A DNA stretch of 64,000 nucleotides from Spinacia oleracea (GCF_020520425.1 NC_079491.1:43948027-44012026), one strand, 5' to 3'; counted from the stretch's first letter, positions 10,338 through 23,048 are shown. The notes: generated by a model from the sequence alone, not told the origin. A program made the numbers and translations.

Positions 10338-12041
10338 TATGCAGTTGGGGCAGTTTTGGGTCAGAGAAAGGAAAAGGGTTTGCATGCCATCTACTATGCA
10401 AGTTAGACCTTAGATGAAGCTCAAGTCAATTATGCTACTACTGAGAAGGAGCTTCTAGCCATAGTCTATGTCTTGGACAAGTTTCGCACCTATCTGATTC
10501 GGTCCAAGGTGATAGTCTATACTGACCATGCGGCTCTTAAGTATCTGCTCTCAAAGAAGGAAGCCAAGCCTAGGCTTATTCGATGGATACTACTGCTACA
10601 AGAATTTGATCTGGAGATTCGCGATAAAAAAGGGGCTGAGAATGTTGTTGCAGATCACCTGTCTAGATTGAGATATGATGATGGTAAAGTGCCTACACCG
10701 ATCGATGACTCATTTCCGGATGATCACTTACTTGCACTTGCCAGTCAGTCACCATGGTTCGCAGATTTTGCTAACTATATTGTAGGGGGTATTCTTCCGG
10801 CCGATCTTACATATCAAGAGAAGAAGAAATTCCTACATGATGTTCGGTTCTATTTCTGGGATGACCCTTATTTGTTTCGTGAGACTGCTGAAGGGTTGTA
10901 CAAGCGTTGCGTTCCAGAATGGGAAGTCCAAGGTATTATCAGTAGGTGTCATTCTTCACCTTATGGTGGTCACCATGGACCGGCAAAGACTAACGCTAAG
11001 TTGTCACAATGTGGTTTTTACTGGCCTACTATGTTCAAGGATGCACATGCTTTTATTATGGCTTGTGATGCGTGCCAGAGGGCCGGCACTATTTCGAGGA
11101 GGTATGAGATGCCACAGAACAGGATTCTTGAGGTTGAGGTTTTCGATGTGTGGGGAATTGACTACATGGGACCATTCCCATCGTCCAAGGGTAATTTGTA
11201 TATCCTTGTTGCTGTAGATTATGTGTCCAAGTGGGTGGAAGCCGTTGCCTCACCTACTAACGATGCTAAGAGAGTCATTTCCCTATTCAAGAAGATCATT
11301 TTTCCTAGATTTGGGGTTCCGCGCGCTTTGATTAGTGATGGAGGGTCACACTTCCATGAGAAGCATCTGGATGCGCTCCTGCGCAAGTATGGGGTTTATC
11401 ACCGCACCGGGCTAGCCTACCACCCTCAGACGAGTGGTCAAGTTGAGGTCTCCAACCGGGAGATCAAATCTATCCTTGAGAAGGTGGTGGCGAAGTCTAG
11501 GAAGGATTGGAGCGATAAGCTAGATGATACTCTATGGGCATACAGAACCGCCTTTAAGACACCTATTGGTACCTCCCCGTATCGGTTGGTGTATGGCAAG
11601 GCGTGTCACTTACCAGTAGAAATGGAGTATAAGGCTTATTGGGCAATCAAACAGCTCAACATGGATGCAAAGCTAGCCGGTGAGAAGCGGTTACTTCAAT
11701 TGGGTGAGCTCGATGAATTCCGACTACAAGCTTATGATAGTGCCCGGATCTATAAGGAAAAGACCAAGAAGTGGCACGACAATCACATTTTGCATAGAGA
11801 GTTCGCGGTGGGCGACAAGGTTCTACTCTTTAACTCTAGGCTCAAGTTATTTCCTGGAAAACTTAAGTCTAGGTGGTCTGGGCCGTTCACCGTGACTATG
11901 GTAAGCAAGTTTGGGTCTGTTGAAGTAGAGAATGATAATGGTGAACGATTCAAGGTCAACGGGCAACGTCTGAAGTTGTACCATGATGGGGCTACTGTAG
12001 GAGTGGTTGAGGTCCATCACCTCAATCCCTCCGCCTCATAG
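10338..12041 (+). pseudogene. Athila pol, RNase H to integrase (truncated, one in-frame stop)
   Basis: Reading opens right at the Ogre insertion point with the RNase H segment (YAVGAVLGQ). It meets a TAG at 10404-10406 and is then open to 12041. Counting from Met at 10473, RNase H ends near residue 66 ([10 protein letters not shown]). The integrase HHCC zinc site is at about 160-201, and the catalytic triad is Asp230 (WGIDYMGPF), Asp289 (LISDGG) and Glu325 (GQVEVSNRE). The C-terminal domain ends near [17 protein letters not shown] is typical of Athila. Reverse transcriptase and protease would lie left of the window. Dead because of the Ogre insertion and the stop. Confidence 0.9.
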
Positions 12042-12837
12042 ACTGCATATTCAAGGTAACAAGGTCGAGCGGGACCTAGAAATAAACCAGCGCTTTGCGG
12101 GAGGCAACCCTTATTTTTTTGCTTTCGATAGTTTAGTTTTATTTTGTGTGCTTTGTAGCTTGTTTTTATTGCTTTCGAGTGGTGAGGAGAGAGTATTTTT
12201 ACGGCTTTTGGGTGTTTGATGATGTAGAGGCTTAGCTCCTAAGTGCGAAAAGATAGCAAAATACGTAAGGAGTGAAGTCGCAAATGGCCCGACGGGCGAA
12301 AGTCGCCCGACCGGGCGCGTGTCGAAGGCAGGAGAAAGTCACTCTCCGCCCGTCGGGAAGACCTGCGCCCGACGGGCGGCCGGATACGGGCTGGCGAAGA
12401 AAAATCTCCTTACGCCCGACGGGCGAGGAGCGCCTGACCGGGCGCGCGCGGAAAGTTTTTGAAGTGTCGCTCTGCGCCCGACGGGCGGACCTGTGCCCGT
12501 CGGGCGGCTTACGAGCCGAATGCCCGTCGGGCGGACTTCGGCCCGGTGGGCGAGGGGAGAATTTGTCGAATAAAGTCACAGACTCTCCTTCTTTTCTCTT
12601 CACTTCATCCTTCACTCATCTTCTTCATCCTCTCACAAACCCCATTAACCTTCAAACCCTAACAACTTCAAACTTCCATATCTCCCTCATCTCTCACTCA
12701 AATTCATCAATCCACACACTAAAATCATCCTCATCACATCCTCTTCAACCTCCACCAAACAAATTTCACCCTTTCTCACTCCCCACAAAAACCCCAATTT
12801 TCACCAAAATCTCAAAAATACTCAAAACTTTTCAACA
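12042..12837 (+). other. Spacer and pyrimidine-rich leader before the env-like ORF
   Basis: No pol continuation. After the palindrome block (12285-12560) comes a CT-rich leader (about 12580-12830), as expected ahead of a separately expressed ORF. The ORFs readable through this GC-rich block are composition artefacts. Confidence 0.6.
12285..12560. repeat. Cluster of about ten GCCCGACGGGC-type palindromes (pre-env block)
   Basis: Repeated near-palindromes (CGCCCGACGGGCG and variants) every 20-30 bp. Their order and spacers match a block inside the Athila LTR (16180-16480), so the two blocks are related by duplication. Confidence 0.8.
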
Positions 12838-14493
12838 ATGGGTTCAAGGCCAAAGAGGACTTGCACGGGAGCAACAAGGAGACAAGAGGAGGCTTCCACA
12901 AGCCGTCCACCACCACCACCTCAGTTTGCACCGGATTCGGCTTTCCCGAACATGATTCTTACTAGTGAGGAGCAACAAACCTGCCTTGCACACGTCAAGC
13001 TACGGAAGGTAGTCCCTACTCGATTTATTTGTCAGAAAACTTTGCATGATATGGGTATCGAGAAGGATGTTAGGAGATTATTTCATGAGGTGGGCATGAA
13101 ACATATGTTTTCCATGGTTAGGTTGACATTTAGGGATCTTACTCTTGAATTCCTTAGCTCGTTTAATGTTAGAATGAATGGATGCAAGGATGTCACTAGA
13201 GTTTCTTTTCGATTGTTGAATAATGATTATGATATGCCTATAAAGGATTTTGGTGCTATTTTTGGTTTGAATGTGGAGTATAATAGGTTCCCCGGGGAGG
13301 GGCATAACAATAATGAGGTATGGGGGAAATTGACTGGAGATTTCAATCCTGGTAGCATGCAACATTTGCACGCCTCTAGCGTGCAACACCCCGTCCCTTT
13401 TGTTTGGTTCAGGTTTATGGCTTTTACGATTTTTGGGAGGGACCAAAAGGAAAATGTGAGGAGCACAGAGTTGGAGGTGCTCGGGGGGTATTTGTTGGAT
13501 AACAATGAAGGTTACAGGATGAATTTGGCCCATCACTTGGCCATGCAGTTGCTTACCACTGCCACCCACCGCTACTCGACCGATATTGCTTTAGGGGGAT
13601 TAGTCACCCACATTGCCATAGCGGTGGCGAACTTTGCTGAGAGGGACCATGCTGCGGTCCGGGGTAATAATCTGTTAGATTTAGAGTATTTTGGGAGCTT
13701 TTACAGGGTGCACTCTGAGTACGGGGAACTTCTTCCCAGTTAGATGTCATGGATGTTCCAGAGGAACGCTCTCTTTACTCTACCGGACACTACCGGGCTC
13801 ACCAGTTTTACTAGGGGTCAGTCCCATTATATATATGTAGGTGAGCAGGCACCACCCTTAGCCCAGCCCCAGCCCCAGCCCCAGCCACAGCCCGAGGCCG
13901 CGCCTCGCACCTATTTCCGGAGGAGAGGGCGTAGAGAGATGGGGTTGGGACAGAGAGGTAGTCCGGCTCCACAGGAGAAGCAAGGGTCTTCGGAGGAGTT
14001 GGGGGCCATTCATGAGAGGCTAGGCAGGCTTGAGCTCGGTTTCCATGAGTTCGCCGCGGATCACCAGAGGACTATGTTCCCTTTCTACGATCAGTACGCC
14101 AGGAAGGCTACATTGCCCCAGATCATCAGCACCCTTCCTGGTTTACTTACACCGCGGAGGGGTACGGAGCCCCCGGTTCCATGGGCACCTTCACGCCTAC
14201 CCACTACGGGTGGTTTGGAGCGGGCAGTAGCGGCTATGGTGGCCAAGGTGGCCAAGGTGGCCAAGGTGGCCAAGGTGGCGATGGTGATGATGGTGATGAT
14301 GGCCAAGGCCATCAGTGATGCTGTTGATGATGATGATGGTTCGGTACCCCTTGAGCCAATGAGGAAATTGTCTGATTTGGTTTGGGGGGGGGGGGGGGTT
14401 TCACATTACCTGTACATATTAGGTATGTTTTCCTTTTATTTCAGCATTTACTTATTGTTGTGTGTTTATTTTGGTGTGTTTATTGCTTTCTAG
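12838..14493 (+). pseudogene. Athila env-like/ATHILA ORF-1-like protein with an in-frame UAG
   Basis: The first part (12838-13740, 301 residues) matches the pattern of the ATHILA ORF-1 family found in the env position (IEKDVRRLFHEVGMKHMFSM, then DFGAIFGLNVEYNRF). A TAG at 13741-13743 is followed in the same frame by 249 more codons. These hold a QP repeat, a VAK repeat (about 14238-14280) and a hydrophobic C-terminal segment (SHYLYILGMFSFYFS onward) that looks like a membrane anchor. That anchor is in frame only through a run of 14 G at about 14385-14398. A role as a true envelope is unproven for plant Athila. The TAG may be a decayed Gln codon. Confidence 0.75.
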
Positions 14494-15901
14494 GCTAGTT
14501 TATTGCTTTGAAAAAAAAAATACTAAAATACGTTCCGATGAATACAATATCATGTTTCCCTATGCCCCTTGAACGAAAATTGTTTTGATTCTTGGTATTT
14601 GATGATGGGTAATGTAGATGTGTCAGCCATGATTTGATATTCGATTGTTGTGATACCTTAACATGAGTCAACTCTGACTAACTACTTGTGGACTTGGTGC
14701 TTGACTAGTTGACTTGGTTAGGATGTGTGATAGCCTCCTGGTGTGTCATTGATTTTGAGTATTGATTTGCGACTGTTAGTAGTGTTTTATGACTCATATA
14801 CATGCACATTGTGGAGGACGAAGGCATTTTTCTATTTAGGTAGCCTTCAGATGAATGTAGATGCATTTGTTCCCTCTTTTTCTACCCATGTTGTGCTTGT
14901 GCCCTTTATTCGGTGACTAACCACATTACAAGCCCATGAAAGCCCCATTGGTTACTAGTCCCAAGCCTAGCTTGGGGGAGCTAATAGTAAGTGAGGTGAG
15001 GAAGTTGTAGTGTGCTACATTTTGAGCACAAAGTGAGAATTGAAAAAAGGGAGTTCTTCTTATCTTGTTTGTTGTTTGAAAATGGAGAAAAGAAAAAAAT
15101 ATTGAAGAGTGAAAGAGATGAGAAGATGTGAAGGTATTCCAAAAGAAAAAAAAAGAGAGAAAAAAAAAGAAAAAAAAAAGGGTTCATTATTTTCAGAAAA
15201 ATTCAAAGCATTGTGTCATTCAAGTATTACAATTCCTTATCATTATGAGTGATTGGTTTTATAGATGAAAAAGGCAAGAAAGTATGGTGTAGTTCGTTTG
15301 ATTGTTCATGTGTTGAGTGGGAGAGTTGTGGTCATCACTTGTGATTGATCATGGTTATTTAGGATTCATGCTCCCCAAAGCCAAGGCTTTAAAGCTCACA
15401 TTATACCCAAATTTACCGCACCCTTACCTAAGCCTAACATTACAAGCTTTGAAGACCTTCCGACCTTTGTGCATAGAGTCGTACTAATATGAAAGTAGTT
15501 GTTTATCAATGCAAATTATGACATGGAACATTCCGAGTCGACTACTAGGTTGAGTGTATGTTTTTCTAGATACACGAGTGTTGTGAGTTTGGGAGGGAAT
15601 TGTTCACTTATATGTTGGGAGGGGAGCGAACGGGTACATCTTTTATCCGCCACATAAATGAGTGACGAGTGTGTGAGCACTAGTCTTGAATTCCATTGTG
15701 CATTTGTGGTTCGCTTTGCGTGACGATTGTTAAGGTGGATTAGCGATTGAATGGATTTAATTGGTTGACATTGATGCATACTTGTTGGATTTTACCTTGG
15801 ATTATGTTTTCATTTTGAAATATGTTGGGGGTGAAGTTGGTCTTGTGTTCATCGATGATTTCCTTGCTTAGGGACAAGCAAGGATCTAGCTTGGGGAGGT
15901 T
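14494..15901 (+). other. Athila 3' untranslated region
   Basis: About 1.4 kb with no supported ORF. Includes an A/G-rich stretch (15090-15185). It ends in a purine tract, GGGGAGG (15894-15900), directly before the 3' LTR, suitable as a polypurine tract. Confidence 0.65.
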
Positions 15902-17359
15902 TGATATGTGCGTTTTATATAGTGTTTTCACCCCCGTCCCTTAGTACTTTTATGCGTCAAATGAGCTCTTAGGAGCCGTTTTTAGTACTAATCTGTGTAT
16001 TTGAGTGTGCCCTTGAGTTTCAGGACTACTTAGTGAGAAATTGGTCTTTTTAGACCCGTTTCATGATGATTTAGGCCACTACACGATCCCGAGGGGATTC
16101 GGGACGACTATTGTCGACTTACGGGAGCCCTAGATGTTTATGATCGAGCCACGGAAGTTAGACTCGGTGTTGCGGACGAAGGGCGGATCACTTAGCCCTC
16201 CGCCCGGTGGATTGCCCCTCGCCCACCGGGCGAGCAAGCATAAAGGAGCAGCAGGCAGCAGGCGCCCGATGGACGAATCTTCGCCCGGTGCCCATCGGGC
16301 GCCCATCAAAAGCAGCAGCAGCAAATTCTCCCTCCGCCCGACGGGCGAGTGGCGCCCGACTGGGCGCGTGCAGATGTTTCAGAAGTTTCTCCCTCCGCCC
16401 GCCGGGCAGCCCTGCGCCCGTCGGGCGGATTTTGAGCTGGTCGCCCGTCGGGCGGTTGGCCGCCCGACCGGGCGACGACAACCCTGGGGCTACTTGTGCC
16501 TGCGATCTACTTAGTTTTTCCGGTTTTTCTTCATGCTTTTTGGGCAAAACTATCAATATAGCCCTTAGTTAATTTAGTTAAACATCTTATTATCTCATAT
16601 TCTAGTATTAAACACTTAGTTTTTCTCTCTAATTTTTTCCAAACACTTAGTTTATTTTCAATAAAAAATTCAAGCTTTCCTTTACCATTGTTCTTCAATT
16701 AGGTATTGTTCCTTATTTCAATCTTTTGTTTTGCCTTAATTATGCTTTCAATCATGCTAATTGCTTTGTTTATTGTTAATATGCTTGAGTAATCTAATTT
16801 CTAGGGTTTGGGGATCCATGATTAATATGAAGGGACATTGAATAATTGTGATTGTTGGCATTGTACTTAATTCCTATTGATTGGTTTATTTCACTATACA
16901 ATTAGATTTGCGCAGGTTTAATTGTGGTAGTTATGCAATATCAAGTTAAGATTCGAGAGATGCAATTTGATGTTTAGGCTTGTGTCAATAGGTGGAATTA
17001 GGATTAATACGTAGCGAGAGCCCGTTAATTCTAAGTCTATGATTAGTATCGATTCGAGAGAGCATGCTAGTCTAATTAATTATCTTGTTGATTATCGTGA
17101 TTGTTCGTTGTCCTGGATTGTTATTTGTTGGTGAACCTATGCCCTAGATTCTTTAATATATTTGATTCATACTCGTTTAATTATCGTCCGTAGTCTAGCA
17201 TACAAATCATCAACCAACTCTTGTTCACAATAGTCTAGATTAATTAATTGATAGTAGAAAGAACGCCTGTTTCCCTGTAGATTCGATCCTGACTTCCCTT
17301 GCTACCTAGCTAGTGGATTTAGGTTATTTTTTATTAGGTGATACGACTTTAGCTTATCA
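15902..17359 (+). repeat. 3' LTR of the Athila-type element
   Basis: 1458 bp, starting TGATATGTGCG and ending AGCTTATCA, so the termini are the inverted pair TGATA/TATCA. It is preceded by a purine tract. No second LTR is in the window, so the borders rest on these termini. Confidence 0.78.
16180..16480. repeat. Cluster of about ten GCCCGACGGGC-type palindromes in the Athila LTR
   Basis: Same palindrome family and partly the same spacer order as 12285-12560 (for example CCGGGCGCG followed by a T-rich gap, then CGCCCG). ORFs across it are artefacts of GC composition. Confidence 0.8.
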
Positions 17360-17688
17360 GACATGAAACAACCAGCCTATCTATCACAACCAACAAGAGC
17401 ACCCGAAAGGCCTGAACTGAGGATTGGCTAATGTTGTTACTCCGTCACAAGCTGTGTTTGATCCTAAAAATATAAGCATTTAAAAAGAATTATATCAGAA
17501 GGAAACAAATAAACTTTCAAACATGTTTGCAGAACCTATGCCTAATTTTAAGAGTATGAGAATCAAACAACTATGCCGGATTTAATATAGGAACACGTTG
17601 TATCTTTTATAGGACTGTGATGTATCTACTATAAGATTGTGATGTATCTAATACGTTAATACTGCATTTTACTTAAGGAATAAAAAAA

Positions 17689-19978
17689 TTATGCAAATAT
17701 TAAAGGAAGACATGTTACCGTATTTAATGAAGCCTTTTTGCTGGGGCAAGTGCGACTATCATGGTAATCATACGCTCCGCAAGCTCTACAATTCTTTTTA
17801 GTTTTTTGTTGTTGTTCCATAGCCTTTTCTTTTTCTCTTTTTCTCCTCTTACCTGTCCCTTTGTTGCTAGATTGCTTTGGGTTTAGGATATTTAAATAAG
17901 ATGTTGCACTAGGCCCAACAAAAATCTCCATTTCTTGAACTTTGGTAAGTTGTGTTCCACTACTATTTCTTTCCAGTACAGTCTTGCTAAAACCTTTCAG
18001 AATTCCAGCAAGATTAACCAAGTCTTCCTCATTTCTTTCGGAAAGTGCCACACAATTGTATATCTCTGACCAAATCTCACATAAAAGCTTCTTCTTACTA
18101 TTTACTTGTCTACACTCTTCAAGTAGATTGTCATCCATGCCAAAAATAGGCTTTTGTTGTGCATCTTTAGTCCAACGACCAAGAACATACGATCTTGGTA
18201 GTTCTTTAATATATCTTGAATTTAAAACACACAATGAATGCCTACATAATATGCATAGTCGCTCAAAAAACTTACACGAGCCAGTTATAACATCATTTTG
18301 CGCATTGAAAAGCACAATATAATTCTTACTTCTAGCAAAATCTTTCACAACAACACTCTCTGTATCATGTTCCTTTGTTGTTCCAATAATCCCACAATAA
18401 AAACATGATATAGTTAATTCTCTCTGAAACATATAAAAGATAGTATGTGTGTATACCTTAGAGGCGTGCCTTTCCAAAGGCAAGGGCGTCTTTATTTGGG
18501 GGAGTGAATGTTTCGAATCATAATTAAGCTTCTCTTGCCTATGTTTTTGTGAGTCCATTGCGCTTTCAAAGCGCATGAATAACTCAACAAGTGTGACATG
18601 AGGGTTCGTAAAGTTATAGAAAAAGCCATTCTCACTCTCTGACCTAGAAGTTGTCCTCATGATTCCACCTAAGAAGAGATCCCTGAAATACGCCGATATC
18701 CACTTTTTCCTGATCGAAAACATGTAGTTAAACCATTCATTACTCTCTAGGTTATATTTTACTATAATTGACCTCCATTCAGCTTCAAATTCTGCAGGTT
18801 CATTGTCCATGTTCCACACACAACCATTTAATTCTTCAAAGAAAACTTTATCTTGGCGAAGCTCTGGGTGATTTTTTCGGATACCTTCCCCATAATGTGC
18901 CACATACAAATTCGATTTTCAGTGTCTTTGAACACTTACTTTATAGCAGCTTTCATCGCTGGATCTTGGTCTGTGATGTAGGCTCATAGTTCCTCATCGC
19001 TTGAAGGAAAGTCCTTAATAGCCATTCGAATGATTCTGCAGTTTCTCTTCCAATGAAACCCACACCAAAACTAATGCAAGACTTATGATGGTCAACTCTT
19101 GTGAATGGCACAAAAGCCATCGAGTACTTGTTAGTGTCGTATGTAGCATCAAAAGAAACCATGTCACCAAACAACCTATAATTTTTCCGACAAATAGCAT
19201 CTGCCCAGAATAGTCGACAAATATGATACTCGTCATCAAGTTCATAATCGAAGTAAAATCCCTCAAATACATCTCTTTTCATCAGAAAATTCTCAATCAG
19301 TATCTTCCCATCTTGATCTTTGATGTACTCTTTCATATCCCTGTGGAAATTCTTGAAATCTTGAAGTGTAGCACCAACATTCCCATAGCCTCCTACTTGT
19401 TCTTTATACATCCGGAATGATTTGACCGGTCCTATATTTACTCTTGCATTGTTAACTATGAAGTTTTTCTGCATCATTGTCATTTTCCTTGAACTTTTCA
19501 AGTATTGATAAGACATAGGACTAGCGAGACAATGGTTATGACCTTCATGAAAAACCAATACCCTATAGGTTCTATCTTCAGCATAGTATTTGAGCACACA
19601 TTTAGCCTTGCAACCAGTTCTAGTGACCTTTGTTCTACGTTGATGAGTGCCACTTTCCCTGGTTTTACCTTCCTGCTTATTGTTCCTTACTTCTTTGAAC
19701 CCTGCCTTATTGCATAAACAATGCTTCAAAGAGACAATTTTACCTGCAATCATGGTTGTTGAGGACAGTCGCATAACAAAGTGGCATATTTTAGCATAAT
19801 TCTTGTAGAAATTAATTCCATCCTCTAGAGTTGGGAAAATCTTTCCCAAATACGGCTTTTCCTCTTCAGGGCAGCAAGGGAACCACTCCTTGGTCCAACT
19901 CGGAGTTAGTTGTGTTTCAGGTCTAGGAGAACGCGGTAGTAGTCGTGGTGAAGTATCCATTGTGCATTCTTCTGCCAT
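17689..19978 (-). pseudogene. FAR1/FHY3-type MULE transposase, frameshifted (MULE A)
   Basis: N-terminal half (19978-18953) has the FAR1 DNA-binding region (GINFYKNYAKICHFVMRLS, then the C/H-rich part ending HEGHNH) and the start of the MULE transposase core with catalytic Asp in MVSFDATYDTNKYS. The C-terminal half (18909-17689) holds the rest of the core, a SWIM zinc finger and a final CxxC...H...C knuckle (CRACGAYDYHDSRTC). Between 18990 and 18880 the frame shifts at least twice and there is a TAA (the ITDQDPAMK motif is in another frame). The SWIM finger has lost its first Cys (GSC instead of CSC). No intron interrupts YFRDLFLGG, unlike the MULE C gene. Inactive. Confidence 0.88.
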
Positions 19979-21341
19979 GATAACTACAGAGGAACAAAAT
20001 GTATTTATAATGTTAGATTAACTTTTCAAATAAACAATTTGCACAAATTTTATCAACACCATCTAATATAAGGATCTTCCTATCAACAACATCTATAACA
20101 CACAAATTGCACACACGATGCAGACCTTACTTTGAACCATCCTGCATACAGAATATGTACAAGACCCCCAGTAAACCAACTGAAACCAGGAATCCGAGCC
20201 AAACCAATGCAGCAATACCCACCTCTCTCCCCCCCCCCCCCCACCCCTCCCCTCCCCTGCAACAACAACACACACCACAACACTTCTAACAGCCTTAGCC
20301 GTAGTATCTGCTATTACTATTCAAGGCATTCTCTTGTAACTTTTTAAGGCATTCTCTTGTAATCAGGGATCATAGCCTCCTTTCTACCATGTCCAACAAG
20401 TATATTGGTGCCTTCAAACTGAAATTCAAGACAACTAGCTCAATTACTCTGTACACAATATCCAATCTATTCTACAAAGTTATTAGCTATAAATTGGAAA
20501 CTTATAATTTATCAGGTCATCTCCCAAGCCACAAGCCTCTCTCAAATCTCCTCACACCTCCTTTTCCTTGGAAAAATTTAATGTATCTGCAAGTTATACC
20601 TATTGTATACACAAGTTGTATTTGTTGTATCTGCAACTCATAAATGATGTATTTGCAATATTAAGATCACAAACATGCCAAAGAAAGACAAACATGAAAC
20701 CATCAGCAATAATCATCCTTACAGATTTTGCTTGAATAATAGAGTACTATGAATCAAAGCACTGATCTATCCAAAAATCAGCATATATTGTACAACAAAT
20801 ACAATGTAAACAATTAAAACATAATTTACGCTAATCTACTATGAATTTACCTGATTCCAATCTGTGTTTTGGTGTGTAAGAGTTATGTTGCTACTTCTCC
20901 AATTGAAAGATTTTAGTTTTTTATTACTGTAAGACAATTGAGAGATGAGATAGAATATATACTTCAACTTCAGTCACCTATTCGAAAGAATTTAGGGTTC
21001 AAAATTATCTCGTTACAAAACTCGAAATTGAAGAAGCAAAATTTTGAAGAATTTTAGGGTTCAAATTGACGATAATCGAATGAAGAATCTAATGGTTGCG
21101 TTAATTTCGCAGGATCAAGAACAACAATGGCTGAAAATTAAAAATACAAGAGAAGAAGAAGAAGAAGAAAATAGCGTTGAAAGGTCGATGAAAGATTGAA
21201 TTGGGCTTTGTCCCGCGTTTTTGCTTCGTGTTTGGTGTTTTGGTTTTGTTTTATTTTCGTCCGTCAGATTTAATAGAAAGGACGGTCCATATTACTTCTC
21301 ACGCTTCTCACGCTAAGTATCCTTCTCACCGGATCCCGATT
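19979..21341 (-). other. 5' non-coding region and terminus of MULE A
   Basis: No supported coding. A CTCTGTAG|TT splice-acceptor-like site lies just before the ATG, so an upstream exon is possible. Holds a poly-C tract (about 20229-20243), a GAA repeat near 21150-21170, and short repeats of TGTATCTGCAA type (20580-20660) that also appear near 17590-17660. Confidence 0.5.
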
Positions 21342-21342
21342 C

Positions 21343-21376
<34 letters not shown>
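21342..21376. repeat. (TA)n microsatellite between MULE A and element B
   Basis: About 35 bp of near-pure TA at the junction of two element ends. The other end of element B is also at a TA repeat (29001-29072). Confidence 0.85.
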
Positions 21377-22036
21377 AACACCCCTTAAGATGAGAACCAC
21401 CCCTTAAGATGAGAACTGAGAACCAATTTCAGCCGTCGATGAAAGCAATCCAACGGCCGAAGATCTACCCGACCAAACGAAAATATTAAGGGTAGATTAG
21501 TAATTTTACCGGCGTTGAATGACCTCTCCCACTCCCCCAGTTTTCAGAATCTCTTTCTCTCTCTTCCTCCCTCCTCTAACGCGAACGTTCTCTCTCTCTC
21601 TCAACCTCCTCCGCCATTTTCGATCTCTCTCCTCCGTTCTTTGTGTCTTCTGCCAAAATTGGTAAATCCAATTCCTTCATCGTTCTTGAAAATCAATAAT
21701 TTTGGTAAGTTAATTTTACTCGTTTAATATTGTATATTTTCTTCAATTAATCTTTCGATTTAAATTTTTCATTTGATTCAATCGTTCAAGTTCATATTGC
21801 TCGAATTTGTGATTTTCTTTTGATTTTGTGGAATTAGGTTAATTCAGTTGATTTCTTTGAATTAGTAGTTTTGTTGAATTGAGTTCCTTTGATTCATTCG
21901 TTCGAATTTGGTTTTTTTGTTTCTGGAAGTAGCTAGGTGTTTATGTATCCAAATTCAATTGTATGTTGTGGAATTAGGTTTATGTATTGGAATTCAGTTG
22001 ATTCCGTAGAATCTTAAATGCTGTTTTTTAGCACAG

Positions 22037-22811
22037 GTTACCAATTTGACTATGTATTTGATTGGACAATATTAAAATATCAACAAATTGGTTCTAGCTC
22101 CAAACCAAGGGTTAGTATTATGGCATATAGTTGGTTATTTTTCAGAACTGAACACATGTCTCATATGGTCTGTGATCTTAATCTTGCAGCCAGCCGCAAA
22201 ATCAGCTTTAAATCCTGGACCTTCTGCTGAAAGAGCTGAGAGGACTTCAGGTATTTTGTAGCACATATACATTTATTTTATTTTATTTAAGCATTACATA
22301 CTGTTGGTTTTATGCTCCAGGGGGGCAAGAAATCCGGGATAGATTTTCTGGCGCAGTTGAGGCGTTTGCTAGAAGAAATCATCCAGGCTCGGGTTCGCAA
22401 GGTGATCATTCACGTCATAGATCATCAGATGATCCATCATCGAAGGATGTGGTAAGTACATTTAGCGCTTGCTCTTTTTGGAGTCCCATCCATCAAAGTA
22501 GATATGTTTCATTGGTTTAGTAAGGTTTATTTTCTTAATTCAATTGGGCCGTGCAGGTAAAGGGAGCCTGAGTTGGCTTCCTGTATTTCTTTTTAATTTG
22601 ATTGTCTAGCATATTGCACTGATTACAGGGAAAATAATTATGGTAATAACAACAATATGTTATATGTTCACTTGTTCAGCAAGCAGACCGTGAAAGAAAA
22701 GCAAGTAGACCGTGAAAGAAGTTGCATTTCAAGGAACAGGCGTACTTCAAAGAGATCAGCAATTGCATCATCAAGTAGGCCAAGTTCTTCTGGTGAGCCT
22801 AGTGATGGCAG
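22037..22811 (+). pseudogene. Captured 3' exons of a casein kinase 1-like gene
   Basis: Four exon-like pieces in order with GT-AG borders: 22037-22110 ([16 protein letters not shown]), 22190-22250 ([19 protein letters not shown]), 22321-22451 (EIRDRFSGAVEAFARRN) and 22680-22811 (SKRSAIASSSRPSSSGEPSD). These match the end of the kinase domain and the Ser/Arg-rich tail of plant casein kinase 1-like (CKL) proteins. The kinase N-lobe and active site are absent. The last exon has a 17-bp internal duplication (near 22684-22720) that breaks the frame. The CT-rich stretch at 21520-21660 could be a captured leader of the same or another gene. No intact kinase can be made. Most likely gene capture by a Pack-MULE-type element. 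Confidence 0.82.
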
Positions 22812-23048
22812 GTAAAGCAGGCTGATGTTATATTTTTTTTGTTTTTCTATTAAATTGTGGCTAACGAAGGCCCGGTTACTTGGGGTGGGTGCAAGCAATA
22901 GCTTGCTGTAGAATTGTGCTAAGTTGGTGATGCTTATTTTCTATTGGTGCTGGTCTGAAGCCAGCTTGGTAGTTTGAGTTGCTACATTACCAAAGTTGAC
23001 ATGTTGACTTTGTAATTAATTACTCGTACTCTATAGTCAGGTAACACT

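Larger units (their letters stand above)
10337..17359 (+). mobile_element. Athila-type Ty3/gypsy element, 3' part
   Basis: RNase H-integrase, spacer, env-like ORF, 3' UTR and 3' LTR follow in Athila order. The 5' half lies beyond the Ogre insertion, left of the window. TSD candidate to the right is GACAT (17360-17364), not checkable on the left. Confidence 0.85.
17360..21341 (-). mobile_element. MULE A, FAR1-type Mutator-like element (left end lost to Athila)
   Basis: Carries a minus-strand FAR1-type transposase. On the right it ends at about 21341 with GGTGAGAAGG / CTTAGCGTGAGAAG motifs (minus strand) next to a TA repeat. Similar motifs mark the ends of elements B and C. The left end lies beyond the inserted Athila, outside the window. 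Confidence 0.65.

Noticed and set aside
10473..12041. Start of a complete pol gene at the Met at 10473
   Set aside because: The frame is open upstream to the Ogre junction apart from one TAG and encodes RNase H there, so this Met is internal to a truncated pol.
12232..12955. Overlapping Arg/Pro-rich ORFs on both strands
   Set aside because: They run through GCCCGACGGGC palindromes, which read open on both strands. No domain, and they start and stop at the repeat block.
16130..16572. Several ORFs on both strands in the Athila LTR
   Set aside because: Same palindrome composition effect inside a non-coding LTR.
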